Below are positions 12,701-24,800 of a stretch of DNA of 64,000 nt, in pieces. The position numbers were made by a program, and so were the translations under genes. The stretch is from positions 1,984,001-2,048,000 of the forward strand of contig NC_088317.1 of NCBI RefSeq assembly GCF_910592395.1, written 5' to 3'. The notes beneath the pieces were generated by a model. It had not been told where the DNA came from. It searched no databases and saw nothing but the letters and a program-made list of their open reading frames with translations. The first letter of the stretch is position 1. Each line of letters opens with the position of its first letter. This DNA comes from Lineus longissimus (lineage: Eukaryota > Nemertea > Pilidiophora > Heteronemertea > Lineidae).

Positions 12701-13833
12701 TCATCAACCACAGCATCTACATCAGTCCTGGAAAAATAAAGAAGATTTTGTGTATTCCTTCATCTTCAAAATCACCAGTCATTGACAAGACTGGTTTGGT
12801 TCTATGAACACTGCAGTGTTCTCAATATGAGGAGGCAGAAAATTTAACAGCTTCTACTCCTCAGTATTCTGCAATGAAAGTGAAAGACTAAGTACTCTAA
12901 ACAAGTTGCTCCATCATGGTCATGAGTTTGGCAAGAGGCAATGAGACAACTTACTCTGGCCGAAGGTCCAGCAGATCTATTGATTTTGTCTTCAGGACAC
13001 CTTTCTGTTCATACTCAAGAATAATCCCTGCAAAAGTCAAGAATCACTTGAAAGAGCGATTTAAATTAACAGGAAAACAGGACAAAGCGAAGAAATGTCG
13101 CAAGAACAGAACAACAACCGTGGACGAGGTCGCCTGTCCGACGATGTTCTGAAAGTGAAACCTGAAGCTGCCTGAACTGAAGGGCTGAATACAATCTACA
13201 CTTGCTTTGGCTGTAGCCTAATACTTGACTTGCCAAACTCAGCTCGACGCCGAACTGCAGCGCCACTCGCGGACAAAGATAGAACAACTCGACATTTTTT
13301 TCACCGGTTTTCTCGCTGCGCATGCGTACCAGCGGAAATCAACAAAAGATGACGCTGGTACGCATGTGCAGCAAGAAAACCGGTGAAAAAAATGTCGAGT
13401 TGTTCTATCTTTGTCCGCGAGTGGCGCTGCAGTTCGGCGTCGAGCTGAGATTGGCAAGTCAAGTATTACCTATACGCCAACACTGAGTCGAGTGTACATA
13501 GCGGCTAAACAAATTACAAATGCCCACTACCTGACCATCTTGAAGGCCTAAATGTTATCAAACAAACAGCACTGAAATATATGATGTACTATATGTACAA
13601 ACATGTAGAATGTACATCCATTGTACATAGATAATGCACTGCAAGCCGGTAGCCAAGCACAAGCAGTCGATGGTTTCGCGAACGACCCGTTTTTTCACAG
13701 TTTAACGAACTCCCATCCCAATATTTAGGCTCAAATTACTCTCTCGTGTAAGAAGTTTATTTCTAACAAATATCCTCGTAATGATGAGTTTACCTGGGGG
13801 ATAATAACGCAGAAGAAAGCGTTTCAATTTCAT
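9772..13833 (-). CDS. DAW1: dynein axonemal assembly factor with WD repeats (DAW1/WDR69, ODA16 family)
   Basis: Cytoplasmic and ciliary adaptor that helps outer-arm dynein enter cilia; Chlamydomonas ODA16 links dynein to intraflagellar transport. Ten exons on the minus strand: 13833-13794, 13027-12955, 12727-12583, 12333-12152, 11870-11663, 11518-11412, 11129-11008, 10735-10563, 10419-10257, 9806-9772. They sum to 1248 nt, 415 aa plus stop, the same length as human DAW1. The start is fixed by the family N-terminus [14 protein letters not shown]. After a short helical region ending SNFYLFK come eight WD40 repeats, from [14 protein letters not shown] through [17 protein letters not shown] to the closing strand [11 protein letters not shown]-stop. 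All introns are GT..AG and phases close. DZIP1, another ciliary gene, lies just upstream on the same strand. Confidence 0.97.
9840..10030. mobile_element. short interspersed repeat with ATA-rich head
   Basis: An (ATA)n-like tract is followed by CGGCGCTTATATAGCGCTCG, a structure that looks like a short interspersed repeat. It lies in the last DAW1 intron. Family not identified. Confidence 0.4.
13219..13468. repeat. 250-bp near-perfect palindrome in DAW1 intron 1
   Basis: Left arm 13219-13334 and right arm 13353-13468 (116 nt each) are almost exact reverse complements around an 18-nt spacer. The outer ends are TAATACTTGACTTGCCAA and its complement. The GC-rich arms contain no coding exon; the flanking DAW1 exons are at 13027 and 13794. 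Confidence 0.95.
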
Positions 13834-13854
13834 TTTTTGAGAGGTGGAAAAATG

Positions 13855-13866
13855 CAAAATGGCGAA
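13855..13866 (+). promoter_or_regulatory. YY1-like site beside DAW1 start
   Basis: CAAAATGGCGAA lies about 22 bp upstream of the DAW1 ATG, within the likely 5'UTR or start region. It matches the core AARATGGCG of YY1 sites, which are common near animal transcription starts. Function is inferred from motif and place only. Confidence 0.35.
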
Positions 13867-14067
13867 TTTTTGTTGATGTTGTTGTTGTCGCAGTGAATAC
13901 ACTTTAACACTCTCTTCTCCTCAACCAACATGGTCAAGTTTTTTTAGCTGTGATCCATTATATATTGGCTTGTATCTTGTCTTTGTCTCGGTTCTGATTA
14001 AGGTTAAGTCTCTAGATGAATCAGAAGTATTGTTCTTTGTCTCTGTCTCTTATCTGCAAATCACCAC

Positions 14068-14212
14068 CTCCATTAGAGGACACCCGACATAACACGCTCC
14101 ATTACGGAGAGACTTTGATGACATAGTAGGCAATTTCTTTACAATTTGGCCTCTGTCAGAAGGGCACAGCATTTGTCAGTTCCAAGGGTGTCCTTAATAG
14201 AGATCTACTGTA
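14068..14212. mobile_element. degraded pogo-like MITE
   Basis: Contains CCATTAGAGGACACCCGACA near its left end and GTGTCCTTAATAGAGATCTA plus CTGTA at the right. This resembles the internal and terminal parts of the element at 20862-21037. Confidence 0.35.
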
Positions 14213-14509
14213 TACTGATGAGACCAGGAGTCCCAAGAGCCAGAAACCAGGGACTGCCTGCCTCATCCTGATCTTTCCAGGTCTTCCCTGGATGTGCCAT
14301 CCAACGACAGAGTCTGTCGTGTTCCACTACAGGGTGTAACATGTCTCTACAAGATTGAAGTGTCATGTGATCTGTACCTTGTCTCGACTAGATGTGACAT
14401 GATCCAGGTTGTCTTTTCTCCAGGATTCTAGTTTTATGTAGCTGTCCATCTGAGTGAGGAGAGTAGGAGATCAAAGTCAACGAAAAACGAAACCTCTTAT
14501 TTCTAAGTA

Positions 14510-14515
14510 TTTATT
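14510..14515 (-). terminator. candidate poly(A) signal of DZIP1
   Basis: TTTATT on the plus strand, i.e. AATAAA on the minus strand, about 1.29 kb beyond the DZIP1 stop and before the DAW1 start region. Other signals could be used. Confidence 0.4.
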
Positions 14516-15801
14516 AGAAAATAAATAACATCTAAACTTCGGTGTTTTGTACCGGTACCTACATTTATCAACACTATCTACATTTCCATATGAGAAGATA
14601 ACTGAATATGATATGATGTTATAACAAAACTAAAATCTTATACTGATTATTATGTGACTTCTATGAAAGAGAAATTTTTGGCAAATGCTTGCCATTGAAA
14701 ATGATGTTATTCTTATGAGTCTAAATGCTTAGATTGGATGCATTCGAACTTAAGGTTTGCAATAAGGGACAGATAAAACTGCAAACTGTACAAAACATTT
14801 GATTTCTTTAAACCTGCTCATGAACAAGTACACCGAGCATAGTTTTCAAAACATTTGGGCGGATTCATACATCATGGAGGGTTAGCATCAAGTATCATGG
14901 GTCACTCATGTAGGTAGGACATTTGGATGGATTTCCAATTAAACTGGATGGATAAACACTCAAAAGGGGAATACAGGCATAATATTTTGTAATAATGGAC
15001 TCTTGCATTTTGATTTAAAGTAAACAGTATTAACAATGAAAATTATGCTATAAAATTCATAAATTCTGGATGGAGTCTGATCAAATCTCTTTGTGTATTT
15101 CATTAAAGCACATTAAATTCCTCTTCCTAGTATCAAAAGATAACAGGGTAATATTTAACTGTAGCATAATAAAATCTTTCAGTCGCTCAAAAATTATACA
15201 ATATTTTCTTAGTCTGACCTCAAACAGATGGGATCGAAACCGAAAAAAGAGGTCATCAGGCTGACTTTTACAGTGATGTTTCTGAAGACTGTTAGCATAT
15301 TTTCAAACAGATAATCTTGTTAATTTCGATTCCATTTACCAAGTTCAGCCTCCTTGCAAACACCCACGGCCGATTCTCGAAATAATATGAAACAATGAGT
15401 ACTGTAGTTTCATTCTAATGAACCCACCAAGTCGGTGCTTCAGACATGTTTTCCTTTTAGACTTAAGACGGGCGGGACGAAAAGTAGATTCAGCTAAAAG
15501 TTTGCCCAGCAAGGAGAACTGAACATACATGTAAAAGCTTGAAATAATGGGATCGAGAAACTAAGGCACTTTTGATATGGGTTGTAAAAGACAAAATACA
15601 AGAAATAACAAAATGATCTAAAAACTACAATTTTATCATTCAAGCAGATCAACTGCAAATTTACATCAATAGTTTACAAAAATCTGCCCTGCAGACTACT
15701 GTCACACTTCCTGGGCACCAATACATTACTTTTTAAAGGACTGACAGACATGTTGTCACAAATCAAATTCCACAAGACTCTCTGTTGTTAGGACAACATG
15801 C

Positions 15802-18800
15802 TTAGAGGTCATCTATTTCAAGGTCTGAGTCCCAATCGGTCACACTGACAGAGCTTTTGGCTGCTGGGTTGTTGGCTGAAAAGAAAGAGTCGGAAGGCAA
15901 TTAATATGAAGTAAATGTTACCCATATTGAAAGCTGAAAACTTTCCCTACAATCGTTTTGTCCAAATTTCGAGAGGAACTTTCTGAGCATGATCTAAACA
16001 CTCTATCTCTACTGGTTGGCAGACAATAGCTGGTGCAATAGACACTGCAAGCTAACAATCAAAATGAAAACTGTCAAAATAAAGAAAAGATAGAAGTAAA
16101 TTAGAACTCGCATCAGTTTGTGTAGACCAAAGATGTTGTTGGAGTGTACGGGACCTACATGTAAATTGTGCACAAAAAAAGATAATTTGGCAAAACTGCC
16201 AAACATTTTTCATCAAATTCCTGCAGCATGTGCTTGAAGAATCACAACATCAGTAAACAATCACCTATTCTGTCGATGCTACCAAGTGTCCTCCGCTGGA
16301 ATCAGCAAGATTGGGCTCATGAAACGTATGGGGAGGCAGGTGTGGGCGAGGGGTAAATAATTTTGCCATGCCAAAATGTTAGTGGACCATTTATATATCC
16401 CTGTAAATGAATGCCATTTCAAGGTCAACTGACGCCAATATGGATTCAACTTGAAAATAGATATGACCTTTATGTCCTTCAGCTTTACAACCTACAAAAG
16501 CTCGGTGCAATTGATGATAACTGAACTACTCTTAAACTGACCTCGACCTAATGAGTTCAAGTTCAAGGTCATTCTCACTCACCTTTGGATGATCCCCACA
16601 CACTTGTGCCATACGTGTTGGTTGAGAAGTCGGTCTCACCTGAGCCACGGACTGCCGCTTTCCTGAAAATAAAGACATACATGTAATTCAAAATTCGGTG
16701 ACAAATGAGTCTGCACATTTTTTTTTAATCAGTGACAGATATTAACAGTTGTTCTGGCAAAAACATTACTCGTATGCTCTGTTCTGTATTCAGCTGACTA
16801 GCCTTACCTTGGAGCTGGCTTTGGCTGGTTCAAATCCTGTAGCGATGATATGGAGATAGACGAACTGTCGTCATCATCGTCGTTGTCATGGTGTTGACCG
16901 TGCTGAAAACAAAACAAATGAAATATTCAAGTCCTAAAAGTTTCACATACCAATGCTAGGAAGTAATATTTCAATAGTGACAAGAATTGATAAAGATTAG
17001 TTTTATGATTCTTGATCGCATTATTGGCCACGATGATGACTTTTTCCGAAAATCTCTTCTCCATTCCATCACAGTCCATCAGCTGGGCACCCCGAGTATC
17101 AGAATAACGCTAGATCTTGTTCATACCTGTCTATTATTTGGATTCGGAGAAAATTTTCCAGTAGATCCGAGAGTATTCACCCCGCCGACTGGCTTCTTGC
17201 CTCCACGGCCGGTCAACTGTAACTCAATAGACTGACTCAACCTCTCCACATTCGGACCTTTCTTGACCGGTGTTGGGACGGAAGCGGGACGTTCGCGTAG
17301 ATTATTGTCACCGCTTGGAATGATATTACTCAGTTCGCTGAAAAATAAGGTAATAGGTCTTATGTCGAAACATTCTGAGGTAATTTTGCCTCTTTCTTCT
17401 GATCAAAGAACTTCTCAAACAAATTGAAAACCAGATGAACCTCTAACTTAGAGAAACAAAGTATAAGTGTACCTTATTTCCGAGTCCCACTCACTCTCAT
17501 CATGTTCAATATTCTTGGGCAGATTCTGTTCTCTCCTGGGTGATGGCTGTTTAGGAGTCGACATGACCACATTGACGGCCGTCTTCACATCCCTGGCACT
17601 GGGGGCAGCACTGTCCTCGGTGTAATCCTCATCTTCCTCGGTTTCTTCCTCTTCTTCTGTGTCCCAGTCCTCTTCACTTCGCATTGTCGACGAGCTATAA
17701 ACAGAGAAACACTTGGTTATCATAAAACCTCTTAGTTACAATACAACACTGCCAGTGCAGAATTTTAGCCTTGATTGAGGTCGCCTCTAAACCCACTAAG
17801 AGCCAGAAGAATAGGCAGTTCATACTCACGCTGAAGTCGAGAGAGTAGTTGAAGTCCTCGGTGCTGGTTTCGGTGGAGAAGGCGACCGCCTCGCTACGTT
17901 TGGACTCTTCTTTGAAGCCACAGGGTTCTTCCTAGGGGCCTGAGGTGACTTCTTACTCATTAAGGGACTCCTCCTACCAACGTTTGGACTTGCTCGTGGG
18001 GACACTGAGAGGCTTGAATGCTTCTTTGACTTGCCTAAGTGTCAGAAAAGAGGGTCATCACTTGAAAAACTTGCAATCTCGGATTTGGCTGCTATGATCA
18101 AACTTTTGGACCACATTCTCTTACTTTAAAGACCGACCCCGGGTATAAAAGGCTCTTCACCTGTCACTGATCCAGTGCTCAACTGATATCATTGCTCCCA
18201 GGACCTCCAACGGTCAAGATTAAAATATCCCACATAACTTTGTTATCAGGCCTCAGAATTTCCTGGAAACTGTCAGTCAAATCTATGAATGCCTCAGCAA
18301 CAACATTCTTAAAGTTCAAGTCCTATCTCCCAGCCAATAAAGAGAAATTAGAAGATTTCAGGGCCTGCCCCTCTATTTTTTGAATATGATTGGCACTATG
18401 GAGGCGGGGCAAGTAGATGGCCAGAACGAATCAGGGGCAATGTCAGTATGATGCAGCCTGGCTAGGTAACATCAGAGGGAAAGCTATATAGGCCACATGC
18501 TGTGAGCGCTCAAGTTTATCACTGCATATGTCAAGTGCAATTAGTTTATTGAAGCATAGGTTTGGCCGGGTATTATAGTCTGGTAGAATTAGAATTCTCT
18601 GAATAAAATATTGAAATATTGCAGGATTAGGTTTACATGTAGATTTATTTTCAAATATTACTGCACACCAAAATAGTATATCGTACATTTTATTTCAACA
18701 ATGCAGGAGAAAAAGCATTTTCTAAATATCAGAAAATGAAGGATACCTCAGACATTGAATTGTTTGTTGTGTTTCATTGACTTTATCAATCAAAGCACAA

Positions 18801-21800
18801 TTTATAGTTTCCCTTGGTTTCTTCTAGACAAGGTTAATCCACAAAGTAAAATAACACATTGATTTATACTAGTATTCCTAAAATCCGGCAGGTCTATAGG
18901 CCTTCATTGAGTAATTTGGATTGTGAGTCATGCATAAATTTAGGTTTGCTCACATGTTCTTAGCTTTTCATTTCATAAATATTTCTTTGTTTGCTAATGA
19001 GTACCTGCATGATCACTTTGAATATTAGGTGGCAAAAGAAAACTTGAAATGATTTCAAAAAATGTCTCTTTTAATTCTTTTTTCTCAAACATCCCAAATT
19101 GGAGTACATAAACCCGAAATCTAATTTTGGTAAAGCACCAAGATATGGAACTGAAGCAACCTTTTGAGATTGTTTACATTCATCACACTTCAGTTGTCAA
19201 GCCACATTAGCCTTATCTTGCCAGCATGGGGCCAGAGCTCAGGCAGCCTGCATCTCGCAAATGTGGGCAGGCCATAGGTAAATTGCTCTCCACCCGGTGT
19301 TTGGTATCTGGAAAAGGTCGGTCTTTAAGAAACAAATCAATCAAGGAGCAAATCAATTTGATACTATTATTACTAACCTTTTGGCGAGCCTCTTGAATCG
19401 ATATACCTTTCCCAAGCCATTTTGTCCACCTTCTTCTCAAACTGGCGTCGAATATCCCAGAAATTCTTATTTTTCTACAAAGAGAAAAAAAGTAAGGTTG
19501 ACAAAAACCGTACTGTGGAAGCAGCATAGTTACTAGAGCGTCCACCTCAAGACAAAGAGGTTGCGAGTTCACACTACTCAATACCGAGTGACCGTTTCTC
19601 TTTGAAAATCAAGTGATGTGAGTTACTCCAAGAGGACAAGAGGGTCTCCAAGTACTTCAAGCAAGGACAGCAAACTCTAGTTATTCTGCATTTCAAACAC
19701 AAATCTCTCTTCTTATATTCACCTTTGCAATCTGTTGTCTCTCCTTCTGCAGCAGATCAAGCTTGTTGTTCAGTACTACATTACTAATACCAGTTGTGTC
19801 CTGTAAATATAAGATAAGCCAGGCTTACAGAGTTTTATAGTCATCCACTGGTCTTGCACTACACAGGTGAAAATCACTAGCCATGATGAAGGAACCACTA
19901 CACGTATACACTTTCTCCCCAGCTCTCAAAGTCAAACACAAATTGAACAAGATAGTACCAATAGAGATATTCAAAACTTACTGCAGGGATGCCTCGGTCC
20001 TCCAGTTGTTCAATCAACAATTGTAGCAGTTCCTCCTTCATTCCCTTCAACACACTCGGGTTGTTCCTGAGATGGGCCTGAAGTCGAGAGCTTCGTACCA
20101 TCGTGCCAACAAGATCCTCTGATGTACCAAGTCTACAAATAGAAAATAAGCTTACATATCAAGGCAGCTGTTATCTACGATGGAGAGGAGTCCTATGCAT
20201 GCATTCCATCCCTTTAATAAGTTTTACGAAAGATTTGGTTGAGTCTATTGCAGCCAATTGGTGTATTCATTCAGTTGGGCACTGTTATACTACTTACTCT
20301 CCTGTCCTGAGACCTGAGCTATCCAGGGTCGAATGGCCGTACATTCCTTCCATATCCAACGCTGAAAAACATGGAGAAAATGCAAATTAGAGTGAATTTT
20401 CTGCTTGAGGGAGAAAGGGGAGAGCTGTTTAACAGACTTGGGGAAGGAAGACACTCCTTGTCCAAAACCGTTATCTGATTGTCATTTTGATTCTACTAGT
20501 ATTACGAAAAGCGTGCGTCGGCACAAATAAAAGTCAGGCACAAGCTTTTTGTTTGGTTAGAATTCATAGCAAATGGACATTTCTCTGCTTTATGGTCCTG
20601 AAATTACTATAAACACACAGAATAAATGAAAGATGTGTTAGTAGGGAACTTGATATGATTATTATGAAGCTTGAATTAGACAAAGAATGAATCGGTTCAG
20701 GCATAGTAGTATCAAGGTAGCCTAACTATGAAATTAGTGATTGGTTATTTTGAGATTGAAGAATTAGAGGAACGGCATCAATGGAACAAGATGCAGCAAT
20801 AATCCATTGTTCGTCATGAGATTTTGGATGGGGAAAGTCTGCAGACGGTATTACCAAAGTACAGTAGAACCTCTCTATTAAGGACACCCATGGAACCGAC
20901 ACACGCTGTCCTTAATTAAGAGGTGACCAGAATACAGAGGTCAAATTCAATTGAAATGACTCATTTTGGACCGAATACAGTGTCCTTATCAGAGAGGATG
21001 TCCTCTGGAGATTTGTCTGCTAAGCGAGGTTCCACTGTACCTATTGCTCAATGGGTTTGAAGCCAGATCATACTACCATGGTAACTGTTAGGAAGGGAAT
21101 GTTAGCAAGGGGCTATTGAACACTGTATTGTTATCCATTGGATACAAATAGTTGGAGAAGCAATTAAATTACAAAACTCATCATTTCATACAAGCTCTGC
21201 TTGCCCGATTTTGCTGATATCAGAAATATTCTCGCAAATACCTTGTCAAAGTTAAACAGTGCCGTCACAAGCAGTATCCCACTAACTGCATAGTCCGACA
21301 TTGTGGTCAGGACCTGGGGCACTCCGAAGCAGCAGGTTTTGTTGATTCAGGTCAAAAGAGCAATGAAGAGTTTTAAAAGTGCTTGTTTCTCCAACCAGAC
21401 ATTATAGTTAGCCCAAAACCACTTTTAGTACGAATTCTGCACAATTCTACCTTGATTCGTCCACTGGACCATCTCCTCTTTCACTTCTAGTTCTGTAAAC
21501 ATCGAACACAATATAAAGAATGGGGCCAAATATCCGTTCCTTCACCATAATTCAGCATGCATGAACGAGTATATGATACCAGTACAAGCAGTAGCAGATA
21601 GCGAGCGCTCTGTTCTGGTACGTAATATTCCCAGCCTCCAACATTTAACACTAGACTATTGCCACACATGTATATACACCACATTAAAAACATGTCTACC
21701 TTTACTTGTCCATTGGACTATCTCTTTTACTTCCAGTTCTGCAAGCATTACAGGAGGCAACATAAATTCAGTACCAAAACCTAGATTTATCACTGTTTAC

Positions 21801-24800
21801 TTAAGCCACTACACGCAGATGTGGTCCAAGTTATGCTAATCATGTGCTGACAATGAACAGCGACACAGAACAGGCCATCTACATGCAGAAAACATAAGGT
21901 CACACTTGTAGACAATGCTACAGCATGTAACTGCAGGCAAGCCATCATCCCACGCACACTACATGCAGTCCAAACAACACAAAGGAACTTACATGAGCAC
22001 ATTCACATCATAATAGTCAATTCAAGAACACCTTACATTTTCAGAACACTACTGCCAATAGTGTATCATTCATTTAGCATAATCATTATTTTACAATCAA
22101 ATCATAATCTTAAAGAGAAGGGTTAATTTTCCACCATCGTCATCTTGGCCGAGGGTTACCTTTGTCATTTCAGTAGGCCTACCGAGGATGTCGAGATATC
22201 AATGCCTTGGGGTCATGATAATACTTGGCTTGCACAGCTTCTTCAACCGACAGCACTTGACAGAATGTTCCTTTATCAATTTAACAATATTATCTACCTG
22301 ATTCTTCCTCTTCCGCTGAAGAAGGTGCTTCCACGTTCATCTTTGGTACCTCCCTTAGACGAGCTACTTCCTTCTGCTTCTTCGATGGTGGCTCATGTCT
22401 CGGTGAGGACGTTCGTTTACGAGGTGGAGATGGAGCGGAGGCCGCAGGCTGGAAATAATGGATCACACGGCTTCATGAAGAGAAGGTCCAAAGGAAGTGG
22501 CAGCTGAATCATTTCCTCTGAAACTCTTAGCTGCATCGTCTACATAAATGTGATCGTGCATGCCCGTAGCTTCAGGCAGCAGACCACACTACTGTTTTTC
22601 CAAATGAAATTTCAAACTGTATGTGGTGGTTATGATAATAACTAAGGCTATAAATGAAGCAGAGAAGACAAGCAGTTATGAATATGCAGTCCACGCATGA
22701 TAAGCAAAGCAGCTAATACTCACAATTGCGACCATTTTTTCAATCTTTTCATTCTGCTCTTGGAGTTTTTCCTCCTGTCGCTTGGAGAGCTAGCAAGCAA
22801 GAGAAAGAAGCAAGCGTGGATAAGCTAGCAGGCAAGACATGTAGGCTAGAGAAGCAAGAGTTAGGAAGAAGTACTGAACCCCACTTGCAACGGGACACTT
22901 GAAATACTGTTTTGGCGGATCACTATTTAGCATTCGTGATCTGTGCCCCCAGAAAGGTCGAGTGGCGGCGACCACCCCAATTGAATGATTGACTACATAT
23001 GTTCATGTTAGGGACCAGGTTCTCAACTTATATTCTGAAAAGGGGGCAATTTGTACACCTGCAAGAAGGAAGGGTTCTATATGGCAAGCTGTGATACGTA
23101 CAAACACACATACAGTTCACCAGACTATGTACAAAGGACAAGGTATGAAACATTCAAGATATAGATACTTATCTGGCTGCAAAGAAAGCGGTAAGCAGTA
23201 CCCACTCAACCCCAATGACAGATATGCGACACTAAGATGTACTGAAGCGACTAATACTAAGCACGTGTAATGCTATTTTTGCTACTAATGCATTTTACTC
23301 ACAGTGGCAACTTGAAAACTGACCACCTCGTCCCCACCGTCCAGCATGTCCATGGGGGCGGATTGCAAGAGTCGTTCAGACTCCCGTGATGATTCCTTTA
23401 AACATAGCGCATGTAGTTAGACAAATGACCACAATGCTAGTCAAATGGAAAATGGTACGCACCCAAAATATCAATTGTACCTTTATACACACAACAGGGT
23501 AATACCAAGTTTTTATCCAAACATCATCACACCAGTCCAATAAAGACCATTACCAGAATCTTACAAGCGAGATTGCACATTAATACAAGTCACACTGGTG
23601 TTGCACAGGCCTGGTGCACAGGCCTTGCAATGTTTGTTGGGGTTACAGAAAACACTGGACTGAACTAAGCATTCATACTTACCATCAAGAGTTCTTCTAT
23701 TCTCTCATCAAACTGTGGCTTCTCGCCAGAGGACATCTGCCGATCCTTGAGCTGGTCACGCAGCTGGAAAATTCATATTAGAGAAATGGTACCATATTGA
23801 ATGAAGTTTGCACATCTCTGACGCAGTTCCCTGGTCTTCCTGTCCATTGGGCCTACACAAGTCAGAGGCAAAGTAGTGGAAAGGCAGAAAAGCCAAATAG
23901 CTTACACAGTAATCTGGATACACAATGTCTTCTTTTAAACGTAGCTCGAACTCGGCAAATATCACTGAAATATCTCTACACGCACCCTGTTTAACTCGTT
24001 TGCTTGTTGTTTCTGCATGTTGTTGATTTCCGTTTTCACCTGACTGTTGATAGAGGTCTCCACATTGGCCAACTGAAATCATAAATATTCATTATTACAG
24101 CAAAGGCCAAGTATCCTATTTGTATTATACGCGCCGGTCACCGATCCAAAGGTTGACCGCGCTCAACGTTGCTTAACTTCCACTCTGGGGCCAACGCGCC
24201 AACCACTGGGCCATAAAGGAATTCCCTCATGGCCGGCGGGTTAAGCCGTGCCATATACCTGGGGGTACTATACACTATTCAGGTGTAGATGATAAACTGT
24301 TTGAAATATTTTTCAAAACAAGTACTCCAAGTACTTCGAACTAACATCACAGCCTTGCCCATACATGCGAGTTGGACTTAAGGTCACATTCCATTTACTT
24401 TTGATAATGTATGAAATACAAAGTCATAAGTTCTTCAAAACAAATCTTACTCTGTTTGCAAGCAGTTCCTTCAACATCGCCACTTCTTCTCGCTGCTTCA
24501 CCAGCGCGTCATCATCCACATCATCCTTCAGTTCACCAAGGTTTGACCTCGGGCCGTACCGTCCCTGGATTTCGTTCAACTGGTGCTCGGAGGCTTGAAA
24601 CTTTGCATTCAGCTCGTTGAATTCCTTCATGAACATTTCGCGGACTTGCTCTATCTCTTTCTACAAGGAAGAAGATGGATACCTTTAAGTTTTTTATTGT
24701 TTCTGAAATATCCTTCAACAAATCTTTGAAACAGTATCAACGAAATGAATGAGAGTTGTGATGCTATTCAATTCTAAAAGTGTATCATGTTTATTTTGAC

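Larger units (their letters stand above)
13867..15801. other. DAW1 upstream region and DZIP1 3'UTR
   Basis: From 15801 down to about 14510 this is probably DZIP1 3'UTR, with an AATAAA on the minus strand at 14510-14515. 13.9-14.5 kb is DAW1 upstream DNA with a degraded MITE (14068-14212). I find no exon of another gene. Confidence 0.55.
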
